From Novispirillum itersonii (GTDB taxonomy: Bacteria; Pseudomonadota; Alphaproteobacteria; Rhodospirillales; Rhodospirillaceae): a stretch of DNA of 64,000 nucleotides. Below, piece by piece: positions 63,965 to 64,000 of the stretch. The notes beneath the pieces were generated by a model. That model was not told where the DNA came from, searched no databases, and worked only from the letters and a program-made list of their open reading frames with translations. The first letter of the stretch is position 1; the number at the start of each line of letters is the position of its first letter. The position numbers and the translations under genes were made by a program. The DNA lies in contig NZ_JACIIX010000017.1 in the NCBI RefSeq assembly GCF_014205675.1, positions 1 to 64,000 on the forward strand. Reading direction: 5' to 3'.

Positions 63965-64000
63965 CTGGGCGGATGCCCAAACCGTCGCCGGTACGCCGTC
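63943..64000 (-). CDS. C-terminal end of an AraC-family regulator (partial)
   Basis: Leftward reading from the edge gives TAYRRRFGHPPSQEPTGS and a stop at 63943-63945. The AYRRRFG ending is typical of the second helix-turn-helix tail of AraC/GlxA regulators. Only 18 residues are visible. Its stop lies inside the last 43-bp repeat copy, so the repeat sequence supplies the final residues (QEPTGS). Confidence 0.55.
   Translation of the reverse strand, partial: TAYRRRFGHPPSQEPTGS

Overview
The window is GC-rich chromosomal DNA with tightly packed genes. It probably comes from a motile alphaproteobacterium of the Rhodospirillales type. The reasons are the gene content (a polar-type flagellar set with a short flagellin, many TonB receptors, a dipeptide ABC operon, GGDEF signalling) and an alphaproteobacterial-looking rRNA promoter and leader at the left edge. 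The taxonomic placement is inference; no rRNA gene is inside the window.

Layout. 1-162: a consensus-like promoter and boxA-like leader reading leftward out of the window, probably for an rRNA operon. 330-6357: metabolic and stress genes (Asp/Glu-type racemase, PLP threonine/serine dehydratase, large MscS-family channel, a LysR regulator divergent from an SRPBCC protein). 6437-16017: a leftward flagellar block (fliC; fliD-fliS; a small helical protein; flgD-flgE-small protein-flgN-like-flgK-flgL). It has intrinsic terminators after fliC and after the small 83-aa gene, and a conserved hairpin element upstream of both fliC and fliD. 16188-16802: an ECF sigma factor. 17080-20365: a MacAB-like tripartite efflux operon. 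20505-24193: AraC regulator, LysE exporter, 2-oxoglutarate/Fe(II) oxygenase, homocysteine S-methyltransferase. 24228-26945: a diguanylate cyclase with two periplasmic sensor modules. 27111-35216: a leftward operon with an FAD amine/amino-acid oxidase, an L-2-amino-thiazoline-4-carboxylate hydrolase family protein, an M20 amidohydrolase and a complete dipeptide-type ABC importer. 35547-37555: a lipoprotein and an MFS protein.

37656-64000 is the most notable region, a locus that looks like a complete and unfamiliar metallophore (siderophore-like) system. A TonB receptor is translationally coupled to an O-methyltransferase, next to an MFS exporter and an AraC regulator preceded by a good Fur-box match. 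Beside them lies a long leftward operon: TonB receptor, FptX-like MFS importer, a single-chain double ABC half-transporter (YbtP-YbtQ-like), a flavin oxidoreductase, a PanD-type aspartate decarboxylase, a 2,791-residue NRPS, a luciferase-like monooxygenase and a 4'-phosphopantetheinyl transferase. The NRPS reads A-PCP-Cy-A-PCP-C-A-PCP with no thioesterase. Its second adenylation domain carries a cysteine-type code and the Cy domain has the DxxxxDxxS motif, so a thiazoline is expected. Its third adenylation domain has the displaced aspartate (Ala235/Asp236) and most of the other residues of the beta-alanine code. The neighbouring PanD homologue would make that beta-alanine from aspartate. The predicted backbone is X-thiazoline-beta-alanine, with X unknown.

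Smaller curiosities include a 43-bp four-copy hairpin array at the right edge, a degenerate tandem duplication of the fliS 3' end, and a decayed asparagine-synthetase-like gene beside the phosphopantetheinyl transferase.
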